38,735 bases of DNA from Nitrospina sp. UBA6727. GTDB taxonomy: Bacteria > Nitrospinota > Nitrospinia > Nitrospinales > VA-1. The stretch lies in NCBI GenBank assembly GCA_002454045.1, contig DKID01000003.1:1-38735 (forward strand), written 5' to 3'. The notes beneath the pieces were generated by a model. It saw only the letters and a list, made by a program, of their open reading frames with translations. It had not been told where the DNA came from and searched no databases. The translations under genes and the position numbers were made by a program. Shown in pieces: positions 8,132 through 15,983 of the stretch. How positions within the stretch are numbered: position 1 is the first letter of the stretch; each line of letters begins with the position of its first letter.

Positions 8132-8836
8132 ATGGCAAAGACCAACTGTCCGCCGTCCGATAAGGAAGGCGCGGAAGAACATCGCCAGTCCCGCATCGCG
8201 ACAACGGTGGCAACGACGACGGCAACGGTGGCGATGACAACGGCCGCGGCGGTCGGCGGCGGAAATTCTCCGCAGCACCGCGAACGTCTTACCTGGGCGA
8301 AAGCCGCGCGGTTCCTCGCCCTGCCCTTCGCGGCGGCGCGGGTGGACACTTTCATGCGGGTGAAACGGTTTGAGGAAGTTTCCGTGGACGAACTCGTCGC
8401 ACGCGGTATCGAAGGAATTCTCCTCGACGCCGACGGCACGCTTGCTCCTCATCACGCCCGCGAGTTTGACGCGTCGGTGCTGAATCACGTTCGTGCCATG
8501 CTGGAAAAAGGATTGCGGGTAGCCATCTACACCAACGCGGGGGAAGACCGATTTCAATCGTTTCAGAAAATGGGGGTGAAGGTCGCCCGGGATTTGCCCG
8601 CCAAACCTGACCCATACGGATTTCGCGCCGCGATGACCGACTTCCTGCAGTTGCGCGACCCCGCCAAGGTGTGCATGATCGGCGATAATTATTTGACCGA
8701 CGGCGGGGCGATTGACGCCGGCATGCACTTCATCCACGTGCAACCGGTGCGCGGCGACGAGCCGTTCCTGCATTCGGCAACCCGGCACTTTGCCTACCTT
8801 TGCGCCGAGTTTTATAATCGGCGAGCCGCGCAATAA
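8132..8836 (+). CDS. YqeG-like HAD-superfamily (IIIA) phosphatase
   Basis: HAD phosphatases of the YqeG group hydrolyse phosphomonoesters; the physiological substrate is unclear. Motif I is LLDADGTLAPH, motif II is the TNAG segment, motif III the Lys of AKPDPYGF, and motif IV IGDNYLTDGGAIDAG. Homology to Bacillus YqeG begins around WAKAARFLALPFAAARVDTF, near position 8300. The N-terminal 40-60 residues upstream of that (ATTVATTTATVAMTTAAAVGGG) are a translation of a dispersed repeat tract. No good ribosome-binding site precedes any candidate start: ATG at 8132 is used here, GTG at 8081 would lengthen the protein, and ATG at 8354 would remove the repeat but also the first helix of the domain. 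Six nucleotides separate it from the next gene. Confidence 0.75.
   Translation: MAKTNCPPSDKEGAEEHRQSRIATTVATTTATVAMTTAAAVGGGNSPQHRERLTWAKAARFLALPFAAARVDTFMRVKRFEEVSVDELVARGIEGILLDADGTLAPHHAREFDASVLNHVRAMLEKGLRVAIYTNAGEDRFQSFQKMGVKVARDLPAKPDPYGFRAAMTDFLQLRDPAKVCMIGDNYLTDGGAIDAGMHFIHVQPVRGDEPFLHSATRHFAYLCAEFYNRRAAQ
8195..8262. repeat. Degenerate RYS-triplet tract 6, inside the yqeG-like reading frame
   Basis: Reverse-strand version of the dispersed tract: the complement reads GTT GTC ATC GCC ACC GTT GCC GTC GTC. It is in frame with the YqeG-like ORF and encodes a Thr/Ala/Val-rich string with no counterpart in YqeG proteins. Confidence 0.55.
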
Positions 8837-8842
8837 AATAAT

Positions 8843-9352
8843 ATGGCGACCAAACAAGTTCAGCAATATTGTCAGGACGCGCTACGGCTTGCCGCGCGCG
8901 AGGGGAACCATGCAGGCCTTGCTTTTTTGATTGGGGAAAAGTTCGGGTCGAACATCAGCCTGCTTCGCAAAGCGCGGCAGAAACTGCAATTTTTGTATCC
9001 CCGCGACGAAACGCCGGCGGATCATCCTTTGAATTTGGGGGGACGCGCGTTGAAGATGAGTTACGCCATGACGGTTCAGGAACATTACGCCGCGCCGTTG
9101 GAACAGGTCAAACATTTGGAATCGCTGCTCGCAGATTTCGTCGCCGCCATCCGTGACGCATTCAGTCAGCGGGATATAAAAAACTATCTCGACTCTTCGC
9201 CCGCTCTGGACATTTGCGCGGCGTCGCGGGGAACCACGAAGGCGGCGGAAAGCGAGGCGGAGTTTTCCGCCGATGATTTGTTGTCGGAGGCGGACGAAAT
9301 TTTAGTTTTGGAAGACATCAGGAAATTGCTTCTGCGGGAAGGCAGCGGTTAA
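8843..9352 (+). CDS. Hypothetical protein, 169 aa
   Basis: No recognised family. It is a soluble, mostly helical protein with no signal peptide or membrane segment. The N-terminal half (VQQYCQDALRLAAREGNHAG, then LRKARQKLQFLYPRD) looks like two amphipathic helices; the middle has EQVKHLESLLADFVAAIRDAF; the C-terminal third is acidic (DDLLSEADEILVLEDIRKLL). It begins 6 nt after the YqeG-like gene, and a two-helix membrane protein follows 6 nt after its stop, so the three genes look co-transcribed. No strong Shine-Dalgarno sequence is visible, consistent with translational coupling. Function unknown. Confidence 0.7.
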   Translation: MATKQVQQYCQDALRLAAREGNHAGLAFLIGEKFGSNISLLRKARQKLQFLYPRDETPADHPLNLGGRALKMSYAMTVQEHYAAPLEQVKHLESLLADFVAAIRDAFSQRDIKNYLDSSPALDICAASRGTTKAAESEAEFSADDLLSEADEILVLEDIRKLLLREGSG

Positions 9353-9358
9353 AAATTT

Positions 9359-9526
9359 ATGGAACCCGAACCGTTCCTAAAAAAACGCATCCGACTTATT
9401 CTGGCATTCGTCATCCTCTGCGCCAGCACCGTCTTGATTCTTTTCACCGGGCCGGGATTCGATTTCGTCTGGCAGGTGATTATTTCCGGTTTCCTTTTCT
9501 TTTTCCTTTTCTGGCTGGTTACTTAA
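9359..9526 (+). CDS. Small two-helix membrane protein, 55 aa
   Basis: Starts MEPEPFLKKRIR, followed by a first hydrophobic helix (LILAFVILCASTVLILF), a short loop (TGPGFDFVWQ) and a second very hydrophobic helix rich in Phe (VIISGFLFFFLFWLV). Basic residues before helix 1 predict both ends in the cytoplasm. The ATG follows the upstream stop by 6 nt. The stop overlaps the convergent coiled-coil gene by 8 nt. No family recognised; the clean membrane topology and tight spacing argue that it is real. Confidence 0.6.
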   Translation: MEPEPFLKKRIRLILAFVILCASTVLILFTGPGFDFVWQVIISGFLFFFLFWLVT

Positions 9527-10085
9527 CGGCAACCCACACCATCCCCAACAACGCCGCCGCCGACAGGACTAACGCGGCAAACGACAAAACTTTCGCCGCG
9601 GACAAACCCTTTTCCAACTTGTCGTCGATGGGCGCGGTCGCCGACTTTACCGCCGCGTCAAGTTCTTCCCTTATCTCATTCAAAATTTCCATCTTCGCGA
9701 AGCGAGTATTTTCCGCCACCAATTTGTCCAGCGCTTTTATAATTTCTTTGGTGATGTCCGGGGTGGCTTTCACCAGTTCTTCCCGCACCGCCACGAGTCC
9801 GTCCTCATTCATGCGCGCCATCTTGCGGTCAACTTCTTCCATCTTCGTGCGAATGGCTTTCTCCACTTTCGGCGCGATGTTTTCCTCAATCCGTTCCATC
9901 GATTCCCGCGCGTTGGCTAGCGACTCGTGCAAGTGTTCCTGAATTTCTTCTTCCAGCGCGTCTTTCCGCGACGCAACATGCCGCGCGAGAAGGTCTAGTT
10001 TCCGGCGGATTTCGGTCACCTTCTTAAACTCTTCGCGGGCTTGCGATTGCTCTCTTGCAAATTCCGAGTTGGTTGAATCAGACAT
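9519..10085 (-). CDS. Tail-anchored coiled-coil membrane protein
   Basis: A 188-aa protein: residues about 10-155 are almost entirely charged heptad-like helix (ARESMERIEENIAPKVEKAI, then MEEVDRKMARMNEDG and FAKMEILNEIREELDAA), followed by one C-terminal transmembrane helix (AAKVLSFAALVLSAAALLGMVWVAV) ending in Lys. This predicts a coiled-coil anchored in the inner membrane with its bulk in the cytoplasm. The start at 10085 has GGGAG 5 nt upstream. The repeat of Asp/Ile/Lys segments around 100-150 resembles chemoreceptor or apolipoprotein-like amphipathic helix but no family is assigned. It is convergent with the 55-aa membrane protein; the stop codons overlap. Confidence 0.75.
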   Translation of the reverse strand: MSDSTNSEFAREQSQAREEFKKVTEIRRKLDLLARHVASRKDALEEEIQEHLHESLANARESMERIEENIAPKVEKAIRTKMEEVDRKMARMNEDGLVAVREELVKATPDITKEIIKALDKLVAENTRFAKMEILNEIREELDAAVKSATAPIDDKLEKGLSAAKVLSFAALVLSAAALLGMVWVAVK

Positions 10086-10253
10086 AACGCTCCCTGCCGA
10101 CGAAGTGACGAAAATATTTTTTGGTAGCGGATTTCTGCCCGCCGATTTTTTCGCCGCGGATTTTTTTTTCGCCGGCGATTAAAAAATAAACGCGCGGAGA
10201 ATTATGGACGCAATCCGCAACAGTTTCAAATCGTAAACATAATTTTCTGCAAC

Positions 10254-10282
10254 TTGACTTCGCCGTGGCGGCCGAGTATCTT
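10254..10282 (+). promoter_or_regulatory. Predicted promoter of xerC-hslVU
   Basis: TTGACT (10254-10259), 17-nt spacer, TATCTT (10277-10282), 29 nt before the xerC ATG. Confidence 0.5.
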
Positions 10283-10311
10283 TACCCCGTTGATTGATAA
10301 GGGGTTATCAA

Positions 10312-11241
10312 ATGGAAAAGGCAATACAGGAATTCAAAAATTACCTGCTCGTCGAGAAAAACGCTTCCCCGCACACGCTCGCTGGTTATCTCAATGACAT
10401 CTCGCAGTTCCAGAATTTTTTGACGCGTTCCGGTCACGCCGTGGAACGCTCCGTCGTTCGGCTCGAAAAAATAGATCGGTTGGCGGTGCGTTCATTTATG
10501 AATCATCTCTACGAAAAAAAAGTTTCGAGCGCGACTATGCGGCGCAAACTTTCAACGCTGAGTTCGTTTTTTCGGTTCCTGTGTCGGGAAAATTATTTGA
10601 CGAGCAACGTCGCTAAAACCCTCCCCGCGCCCCGAGCGCAAAACAAACTTCCCGCATATTTTTCCGTCGATGAAATGTTTCGTCTTTTGGAGTTGCCCCA
10701 AGGCGAAGGGTTCCTGCCGATTCGCGACCGGGCTTTGTTGGAATTGTTTTATAGTTGCGGACTGCGCATCAGCGAACTGGTGGCGCTAACCACGGCGAAT
10801 ATCAACCTTGAATCTCGCATGGTCAAAGTGTCGGGGAAAGGCGGCAAGCAACGTCTTCTGCCGATGGGACGCCCCTGCGTGGACGCGCTGAAAATATATC
10901 TTGACGCCAGGACGGATAAAATCCGCGGGCGTTGCGGCGACGGCGAAAAACTTTTTCTGAATCATCGGGGGACTGGAATCTCCGTCCGCGGCGTGCGTAA
11001 AGTCGTAGAAAAATATGTTCGGCGGGGAAATTTTCCCGGCGGTGTTTCGCCGCATTCAATCCGGCATTCCTTCGCCACGCACCTTTTGGAAGGCGGCGCG
11101 GACTTGCGGTCTATCCAAGAACTGCTGGGACATTCCAGCCTTTCCACCACTCAGAAATACACGCATCTGACGCTTGACCGATTGTCTGAAACGTATGACA
11201 ACGCACACCCGCGCGCCAAAGAAAAACCCGCGGTGAAATAA
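10312..11241 (+). CDS. xerC: Tyrosine site-specific recombinase XerC
   Basis: Resolves chromosome dimers at dif together with XerD. The 309-aa protein has the N-terminal SAM-like DNA-binding domain (residues 1-95) and the C-terminal catalytic domain with all expected residues: Arg152 (GLRISEL), Lys176 (SGKGGKQR), His248 and Arg251 (HSIRH), His274 (LGHSSLSTT) and nucleophile Tyr283. The ATG at 10312 is preceded by AAGGGG at 8 nt; a TTG at 10294 in the same frame is less likely. The gene order xerC-hslV-hslU matches the codV-hslV-hslU arrangement of many bacteria and supports a housekeeping Xer protein rather than a phage integrase. Confidence 0.93.
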   Translation: MEKAIQEFKNYLLVEKNASPHTLAGYLNDISQFQNFLTRSGHAVERSVVRLEKIDRLAVRSFMNHLYEKKVSSATMRRKLSTLSSFFRFLCRENYLTSNVAKTLPAPRAQNKLPAYFSVDEMFRLLELPQGEGFLPIRDRALLELFYSCGLRISELVALTTANINLESRMVKVSGKGGKQRLLPMGRPCVDALKIYLDARTDKIRGRCGDGEKLFLNHRGTGISVRGVRKVVEKYVRRGNFPGGVSPHSIRHSFATHLLEGGADLRSIQELLGHSSLSTTQKYTHLTLDRLSETYDNAHPRAKEKPAVK

Positions 11242-11290
11242 TACGCACCGCGATTTCCCTTTTCGTCCCGTTACCGTTACAATACTCGGC

Positions 11291-11818
11291 ATGATGCACG
11301 CGACCACGATACTCGCCGTCCGACACAAAGGCAAAGTCGTCCTCGGCGGCGATGGGCAAGTCACCCTGGGCGACACGGTGGTGAAACATTCCGCCAACAA
11401 AGTTCGCCGCATGCACCACGACAAAGTGGTCGGAGGGTTTGCGGGCTCGACGGCGGACGCGTTTTCTCTGTTCTCCCGATTCGAAGAAAAACTCGAAAAG
11501 TTTCAGGGGAATCTTCCCCGCTCCGCGGTTGAACTCGCCAAAGATTGGCGCACCGACAAAATGATGCGGCGGCTGGAAGCCATGTTGATTGTGGTCGACA
11601 AGGACCACTCCCTCCTGCTATCCGGAACTGGGGACGTGATTGAACCCGACGACGGCGTTTTGGCGATTGGTTCCGGCGGGATGTTCGCCGCCGCCGCCGC
11701 GAAAGCATTGGTCGAACACAGCGATCTTTCCGCGCGGGAAATCGTGAAAGAGGCGATGAAGATTACCGAATCAATTTGCATTCACACCAACTCCAACATA
11801 ACGATTGAGGAATTGTAG
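11291..11818 (+). CDS. hslV: ATP-dependent protease peptidase subunit HslV
   Basis: Threonine protease forming a double hexamer capped by HslU; degrades misfolded and regulatory proteins. At 175 aa it has the expected length. The catalytic Thr follows a very short leader (MMHA-TTILAV), so processing exposes the N-terminal Thr at residue 5. Other hallmarks are GDGQVTLGDTV, KVVGGFAGSTADAF, ELAKDWRTDKMMRRLEA and IGSGGMFA. Two consecutive ATGs (11291 and 11294) are possible starts; no strong ribosome-binding site distinguishes them. It is followed by hslU after 3 nt. Confidence 0.95.
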   Translation: MMHATTILAVRHKGKVVLGGDGQVTLGDTVVKHSANKVRRMHHDKVVGGFAGSTADAFSLFSRFEEKLEKFQGNLPRSAVELAKDWRTDKMMRRLEAMLIVVDKDHSLLLSGTGDVIEPDDGVLAIGSGGMFAAAAAKALVEHSDLSAREIVKEAMKITESICIHTNSNITIEEL

Positions 11819-11821
11819 CGC

Positions 11822-13240
11822 ATGAACGAGTCCGCATTGACCGAAATTGAAACCGCGCCGCAAAATTCTGACGACGCGGCGATACCGTCCTTCACTCCAA
11901 GACAAATTGTCGAGGAACTGGACAAGTTTATCGTCGGGCAAACCAGAGCCAAGCGCGCGGTCGGCATCGCCTTGCGCAATCGTTGGCGGCGGCAACAACT
12001 TCCCGATTCTCTCCGCGACGAAGTGGGACCAAAAAATATTCTCATGATTGGTCCGACCGGAGTGGGCAAGACGGAAATCGCGCGGCGGTTGGCAAAACTT
12101 TCCAAGTCCCCCTTCATCAAAGTTGAAGCCTCCAAATATACGGAAGTGGGTTATGTCGGGCGCGATGTAGAATCCATGATTCGTGATTTGGTGGAGTTGT
12201 CGAAAAATATGGTTAAGGAGGAAATGGAAACCACCATTCGCGGGCAAGCTCGCGAACGGGCGATGGAAAAACTTTTGGACTTGCTACTTCCGCCGCCGCC
12301 GGGCATGGAGGGAAAAACCGAATCGCATCTGGATTCAAACGGCAAACTGCATTACCAGCAAACGCGCGAAAAGTTTACTCGCATGTTGGAGGAAGGCAAA
12401 CTCGACGAACGCAAAGTGGAAATCCAAGTGCGGGAAAAAATGCCCGCCATCGTTGACATAAGTTCCGGAGCCGGGATGGAAGAGATGGGCAACAACCTTA
12501 AGGACATGCTCGGCTCCTTCATGCCGCAAAAAACCAAAAGCAAAAAACTAAAAGTTCCGGAAGCCTTCAAAGTTCTTTGCCAGGAAGAAGCGGAAAAGTT
12601 GCTCGATCAGGATCATGTAATGGCGGAAACCTTAAAGCGCGTCGAGCAAAACGGCATCATCTTTATCGATGAAGTTGACAAAATTATCGGCCGCTCGTCC
12701 GAAGGAACCGACAGTCCCGACGTCTCCCGCGAAGGAGTGCAACGAGACCTTCTGCCCATCGTCGAAGGCTCATCGGTCAACACCAAGTATGGCATCGTGA
12801 AAACCGACCACATCCTTTTCATCGCGGCCGGGGCGTTTCACTCCGCGAAACCGTCTGACTTAATTCCAGAATTTCAGGGACGTTTTCCCATCCGCGTCGA
12901 ACTGGATTCTCTGACCAAAAATGATTTCGTCCGCATCCTCACAGAACCCGACAACGCCATGGTCAAACAATACACCGCGTTATTGAAGACGGAAGGAATC
13001 AACCTAACTTTTCGGGACGACGCCATCAACGAAATCGCCGAGATGTCCGCCTTGGTCAACCAGCGCACGGAAAACATCGGCGCGCGGCGCTTGCAAACCA
13101 TCATGGAAAAATTCCTCGAAGACATTTCTTTCGACGCCCCGGATATGGAAGACACGGATATCACCATCGACGCCAAATATATTCGCGACAAACTGAAAGA
13201 CATCATTCAAGACGAAGACCTCAGCCGTTACATCCTTTAG
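11822..13240 (+). CDS. hslU: ATP-dependent protease ATPase subunit HslU
   Basis: AAA+ unfoldase that feeds substrates into HslV. The 472-aa protein has Walker A GPTGVGKT (77-84), the pore loop GYVGRD (110-115), Walker B FIDEVDK (281-287), the I-domain in between (about 130-255), sensor/arginine-finger region PEFQGRFPIRVEL, and the C-terminus DLSRYIL, which in this family docks into HslV pockets. The first 20 residues before SFTPRQIVEELDKFIVGQ are a longer, acidic extension than usual. GAGGAA lies upstream within the end of hslV, and argB begins 6 nt after the stop. Confidence 0.96.
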   Translation: MNESALTEIETAPQNSDDAAIPSFTPRQIVEELDKFIVGQTRAKRAVGIALRNRWRRQQLPDSLRDEVGPKNILMIGPTGVGKTEIARRLAKLSKSPFIKVEASKYTEVGYVGRDVESMIRDLVELSKNMVKEEMETTIRGQARERAMEKLLDLLLPPPPGMEGKTESHLDSNGKLHYQQTREKFTRMLEEGKLDERKVEIQVREKMPAIVDISSGAGMEEMGNNLKDMLGSFMPQKTKSKKLKVPEAFKVLCQEEAEKLLDQDHVMAETLKRVEQNGIIFIDEVDKIIGRSSEGTDSPDVSREGVQRDLLPIVEGSSVNTKYGIVKTDHILFIAAGAFHSAKPSDLIPEFQGRFPIRVELDSLTKNDFVRILTEPDNAMVKQYTALLKTEGINLTFRDDAINEIAEMSALVNQRTENIGARRLQTIMEKFLEDISFDAPDMEDTDITIDAKYIRDKLKDIIQDEDLSRYIL

Positions 13241-13246
13241 TTGCCC

Positions 13247-14152
13247 ATGAAAAAACTCATCCATAAAGCGGAAATTCTGCTGGAAGCTCTTCCTTATATC
13301 AAGAATTTCTGCAACAAAACCATCGTGATCAAATACGGTGGTAGCGCCATGGTTTCGGATGACCTCAAGCAAAATTTCGCCCTCGACATCGTCATGATGA
13401 AATACATCGGCATCAATCCAGTCGTCGTTCACGGCGGCGGTCCGGAGATCGACAAAACCCTCAAGGCGCTGGGAATCCAATCCCGTTTTGTTGAAGGACA
13501 ACGCATGACCAACAAGGAAACGATTGATGTCGTGGAAATGGTTCTCGGCGGAAAAGTGAACAAGGAAATCGTTTCCCTAATCAACCACCAAGGAGGCAGC
13601 GCGGTGGGCATCACCGGCAAAGACGGCGACATGATTTGCGCGAAGCAACACAAAAAAGTGCGACGGTCGCCGGCGACGAATCGCCCCGAAATTATCGACA
13701 TGGGACTAGTCGGCGAAATCACCAAAGTGAACCCGCGCCTTCTGGAAACCCTGGACCAAAACGAATTCATCCCCGTCATCGCGCCCATCGGCAAAGGGGA
13801 AAAAGGCGAGACGCTCAACATCAACGCCGACTTCGTCGCGGAGAAAATAGCATCCGCACTGAAAGCCGAAAAATTAATTTTGATGACCGACACCGAAGGC
13901 GTAAAAAATAAAGCCGGCAAACTTCAATCCAGTTTGACCCGGAAACAAGCATCCGACTTCATCCGTAGCCAAGTCGTGCGCGACGGAATGCTCCCCAAAG
14001 TGAATTGTTGCTTGGACGCCCTCAAGTCTGGAGTTCGCAAAACTCATATCATCGATGGCCGCGTTCGGCACGCCCTGTTGCTCGAAATTTTTACCGCCGA
14101 AGGAATCGGAACTCAAATCGTAGAAAAAACCAAAGACCTAAAACCCGCGTGA
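13247..14152 (+). CDS. argB: Acetylglutamate kinase
   Basis: Phosphorylates N-acetyl-L-glutamate with ATP in the second step of arginine biosynthesis. The 301-aa protein shows the amino-acid-kinase fold with KYGGSAM (nucleotide-phosphate Lys), the glycine-rich HGGGPEID loop binding substrate, FVEGQRMT, and INADFVAEKIASALKAEKLILMTDTEGV near the C-terminus. The N-terminal helix (KKLIHKAEILLEALPYIKNF) is present; in arginine-feedback-inhibited hexameric kinases this helix mediates the ring, so regulation by arginine is plausible. ATG at 13247 is chosen over TTG at 13241. The gene is in the hslVU-hrcA run, with no other arginine gene in the window. Confidence 0.95.
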   Translation: MKKLIHKAEILLEALPYIKNFCNKTIVIKYGGSAMVSDDLKQNFALDIVMMKYIGINPVVVHGGGPEIDKTLKALGIQSRFVEGQRMTNKETIDVVEMVLGGKVNKEIVSLINHQGGSAVGITGKDGDMICAKQHKKVRRSPATNRPEIIDMGLVGEITKVNPRLLETLDQNEFIPVIAPIGKGEKGETLNINADFVAEKIASALKAEKLILMTDTEGVKNKAGKLQSSLTRKQASDFIRSQVVRDGMLPKVNCCLDALKSGVRKTHIIDGRVRHALLLEIFTAEGIGTQIVEKTKDLKPA

Positions 14153-14185
14153 CCAGCGTCGTGCGTAGCGCCAAACTTGTTGATA

Positions 14186-14214
14186 TTGACAAAGAAACTC
14201 CCGATTGATAATTT
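14186..14214 (+). promoter_or_regulatory. Predicted promoter of hrcA-grpE
   Basis: TTGACA (14186-14191), 17-nt spacer, TAATTT (14209-14214), about 48 nt before the hrcA ATG. No CIRCE inverted repeat (TTAGCACTC-N9-GAGTGCTAA) was found here, which would have been expected for HrcA autoregulation. Confidence 0.55.
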
Positions 14215-14261
14215 ACCGAAATGCGCAGAACTCCGAAAACTTTTTGACATCGCCCGATACA

Positions 14262-15323
14262 ATGAGTTCATCACTGTTGGATGAAAGAAGCAAAACGGTT
14301 CTCCTGGCGGTCATCGACAAATATGTAGAAACCGCCGCGCCGGTAGGCTCCCGCACCGTCGCCAGGATTCACCCCGAACACCTTAGTCCCGCCACGTTGC
14401 GGAACGTGATGGCGGATTTAGAGGAGAGAGGGTTTCTGAATCAACCGCATAAATCAGCGGGCCGAATTCCCACCGACAAAGGCTATCGGTTTTATGTGGA
14501 CCACCTTCTGCGTCCGCAAAGTTTTTTGATGAAAGCCGAAGTGCTGTCGGAAACTCCCGAACTTGAATACCTCCTCGGGAGGCAAAATCTTCAGGGACTG
14601 CTTGAGCAAGCCTGCGAAAATCTTTCCACGGTTTCCCAGCAAACGGGGCTGGTCATGCTACCCGGTTTTCCGAACGCCTGTTTCAAACATATTGAGTTCA
14701 CCAAAGTGGCGCCAGATGCAGTGCTGGCGGTCTTCTTTTCCGATCAAGGCATTCTGCAAAACAAAGTGCTTCCCATAGATGCGGACATGACCCAAGATCA
14801 ACTGACCTCTATTTCAAATTACCTGAACAGTGAGTTTAGCGGGAAACCCATTAAGTGGATTCGGCGGGAATTGCTGAAACGGTTGCGGCTCGAAAAAGAA
14901 CACTACAACCATCTCGCGAGCAAAGCCCACGCCCTTTCCGCCACCTTGTTCGCGGATGAAAAAGAAAACGGCGGACTGATCGTAGAAGGTGCGCTGAACT
15001 TTCTCGACCAGCCCGAGTTCACCGAGGACATCAGCAAGATTAAAGCGCTCTTGCTTACTCTCGAAGAAAAAACTAAATTGATTAATCTGCTCGACCTTTG
15101 CCTGCACCATGACGGAATGACGATATTGATCGGAGAAGAAAATCTCCAGGAGGAAATGGGGAACTGCAGTTTGATAGCGCAAAACTATAAATTGAGAAAT
15201 AAAAATGTCGGCACGCTGGCTGTTTTCGGGTCCAAAAGAATGGATTACAAACGAATCATTTCCATCGTGAACCACACCGCAAAAATAGTTTCCAAATTAA
15301 TTTCTGAAAACCAGGGAGTTTAA
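14262..15323 (+). CDS. hrcA: Heat-inducible transcription repressor HrcA
   Basis: Represses class I heat-shock genes by binding CIRCE. The 353-aa protein begins with a winged helix (LDERSKTVLLAVIDKYVETA, AAPVGSRTVAR, LSPATLRNVMADLEERGFL, HKSAGRIPTDKGYRFYVD), followed by the GAF-like dimerisation and insert domains ending with GSKRMDYKRIISIVNHTAK. ATG at 14262 matches the usual family N-terminus; upstream in-frame codons to 14205 overlap the predicted promoter. No strong Shine-Dalgarno sequence is visible. grpE follows after 9 nt, but dnaK and dnaJ do not. Confidence 0.94.
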   Translation: MSSSLLDERSKTVLLAVIDKYVETAAPVGSRTVARIHPEHLSPATLRNVMADLEERGFLNQPHKSAGRIPTDKGYRFYVDHLLRPQSFLMKAEVLSETPELEYLLGRQNLQGLLEQACENLSTVSQQTGLVMLPGFPNACFKHIEFTKVAPDAVLAVFFSDQGILQNKVLPIDADMTQDQLTSISNYLNSEFSGKPIKWIRRELLKRLRLEKEHYNHLASKAHALSATLFADEKENGGLIVEGALNFLDQPEFTEDISKIKALLLTLEEKTKLINLLDLCLHHDGMTILIGEENLQEEMGNCSLIAQNYKLRNKNVGTLAVFGSKRMDYKRIISIVNHTAKIVSKLISENQGV

Positions 15324-15332
15324 AAAGTTTTC

Positions 15333-15923
15333 ATGGCGACGAAGAAAAAAGCGACGAAAGAACCTGCCGAAGAAGAACGGGAAGAATCCGCCGGCGACGA
15401 AGAAAAGCAAGAACGCGACCCCGTCGAAGAACTTCAGCAACAATTAAAAAAGAAGGACGACGAACTTGCTGAACAGAAAATCGATTTCCTCAGAGAAAAA
15501 GCCGACCTCGAAAATTTCCGCAAAAGGTTGGTGAAAGAAAAGGGCGACGCCGTGCAATTCGCAAACCAACGGCTACTGAAAGAGTTGGTGCAAATCAACG
15601 ACAATCTAGACAGAGCTTTGCGCGCACCCAATACCTCCATGGAAACTTTCAAGGAAGGCGTTGAAATGATCCAGAAACAGTTCACCGCGTTCCTCAAAAA
15701 TCAGAAAGTGGAACCGATTGAAACCATCGGGAAACTTTTCGACCCAAGCCTGCACGAAATCATGGACCAGCAGGAGTCTAAAGACCATGACGAAAACACC
15801 GTCATCCAGGAATATTCCAAAGGTTACACCTTGAACGGACGCATTCTTCGCCCCGCGAAAGTGGTGACCGCAAAAAAGTCGGCGGCGGAAAAGGTTGAAG
15901 AAACCGTCGAAGAGGAAAAATGA
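15333..15923 (+). CDS. grpE: Nucleotide exchange factor GrpE
   Basis: Releases ADP from DnaK and acts as thermosensor of the Hsp70 cycle. The 196-aa protein has a charged disordered N-terminus (about 1-35), the long dimerisation helix (EELQQQLKKKDDELAEQKID through KADLENFRKRLVKEK), the four-helix bundle region (LLKELVQINDNLDRAL) and the beta-wing (FDPSLHEIMDQQ, YTLNGRILRPAKVVTAK). It ends in a Lys/Glu tail. Paired with hrcA in the classic order, but the next gene is mutM rather than dnaK. Confidence 0.95.
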   Translation: MATKKKATKEPAEEEREESAGDEEKQERDPVEELQQQLKKKDDELAEQKIDFLREKADLENFRKRLVKEKGDAVQFANQRLLKELVQINDNLDRALRAPNTSMETFKEGVEMIQKQFTAFLKNQKVEPIETIGKLFDPSLHEIMDQQESKDHDENTVIQEYSKGYTLNGRILRPAKVVTAKKSAAEKVEETVEEEK

Positions 15924-15983
15924 TATTTTGCTCGGCCCCTTCGTAGCAGAACATTCCCGCCCTCTAAAACTTTTTATCGCACT

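Noticed and set aside
10312..11241. Tyrosine recombinase as evidence of a prophage or integrative element
   Set aside because: It is followed by hslV and hslU in the conserved chromosomal order, with no att-like repeats or phage genes, so XerC is the better call.
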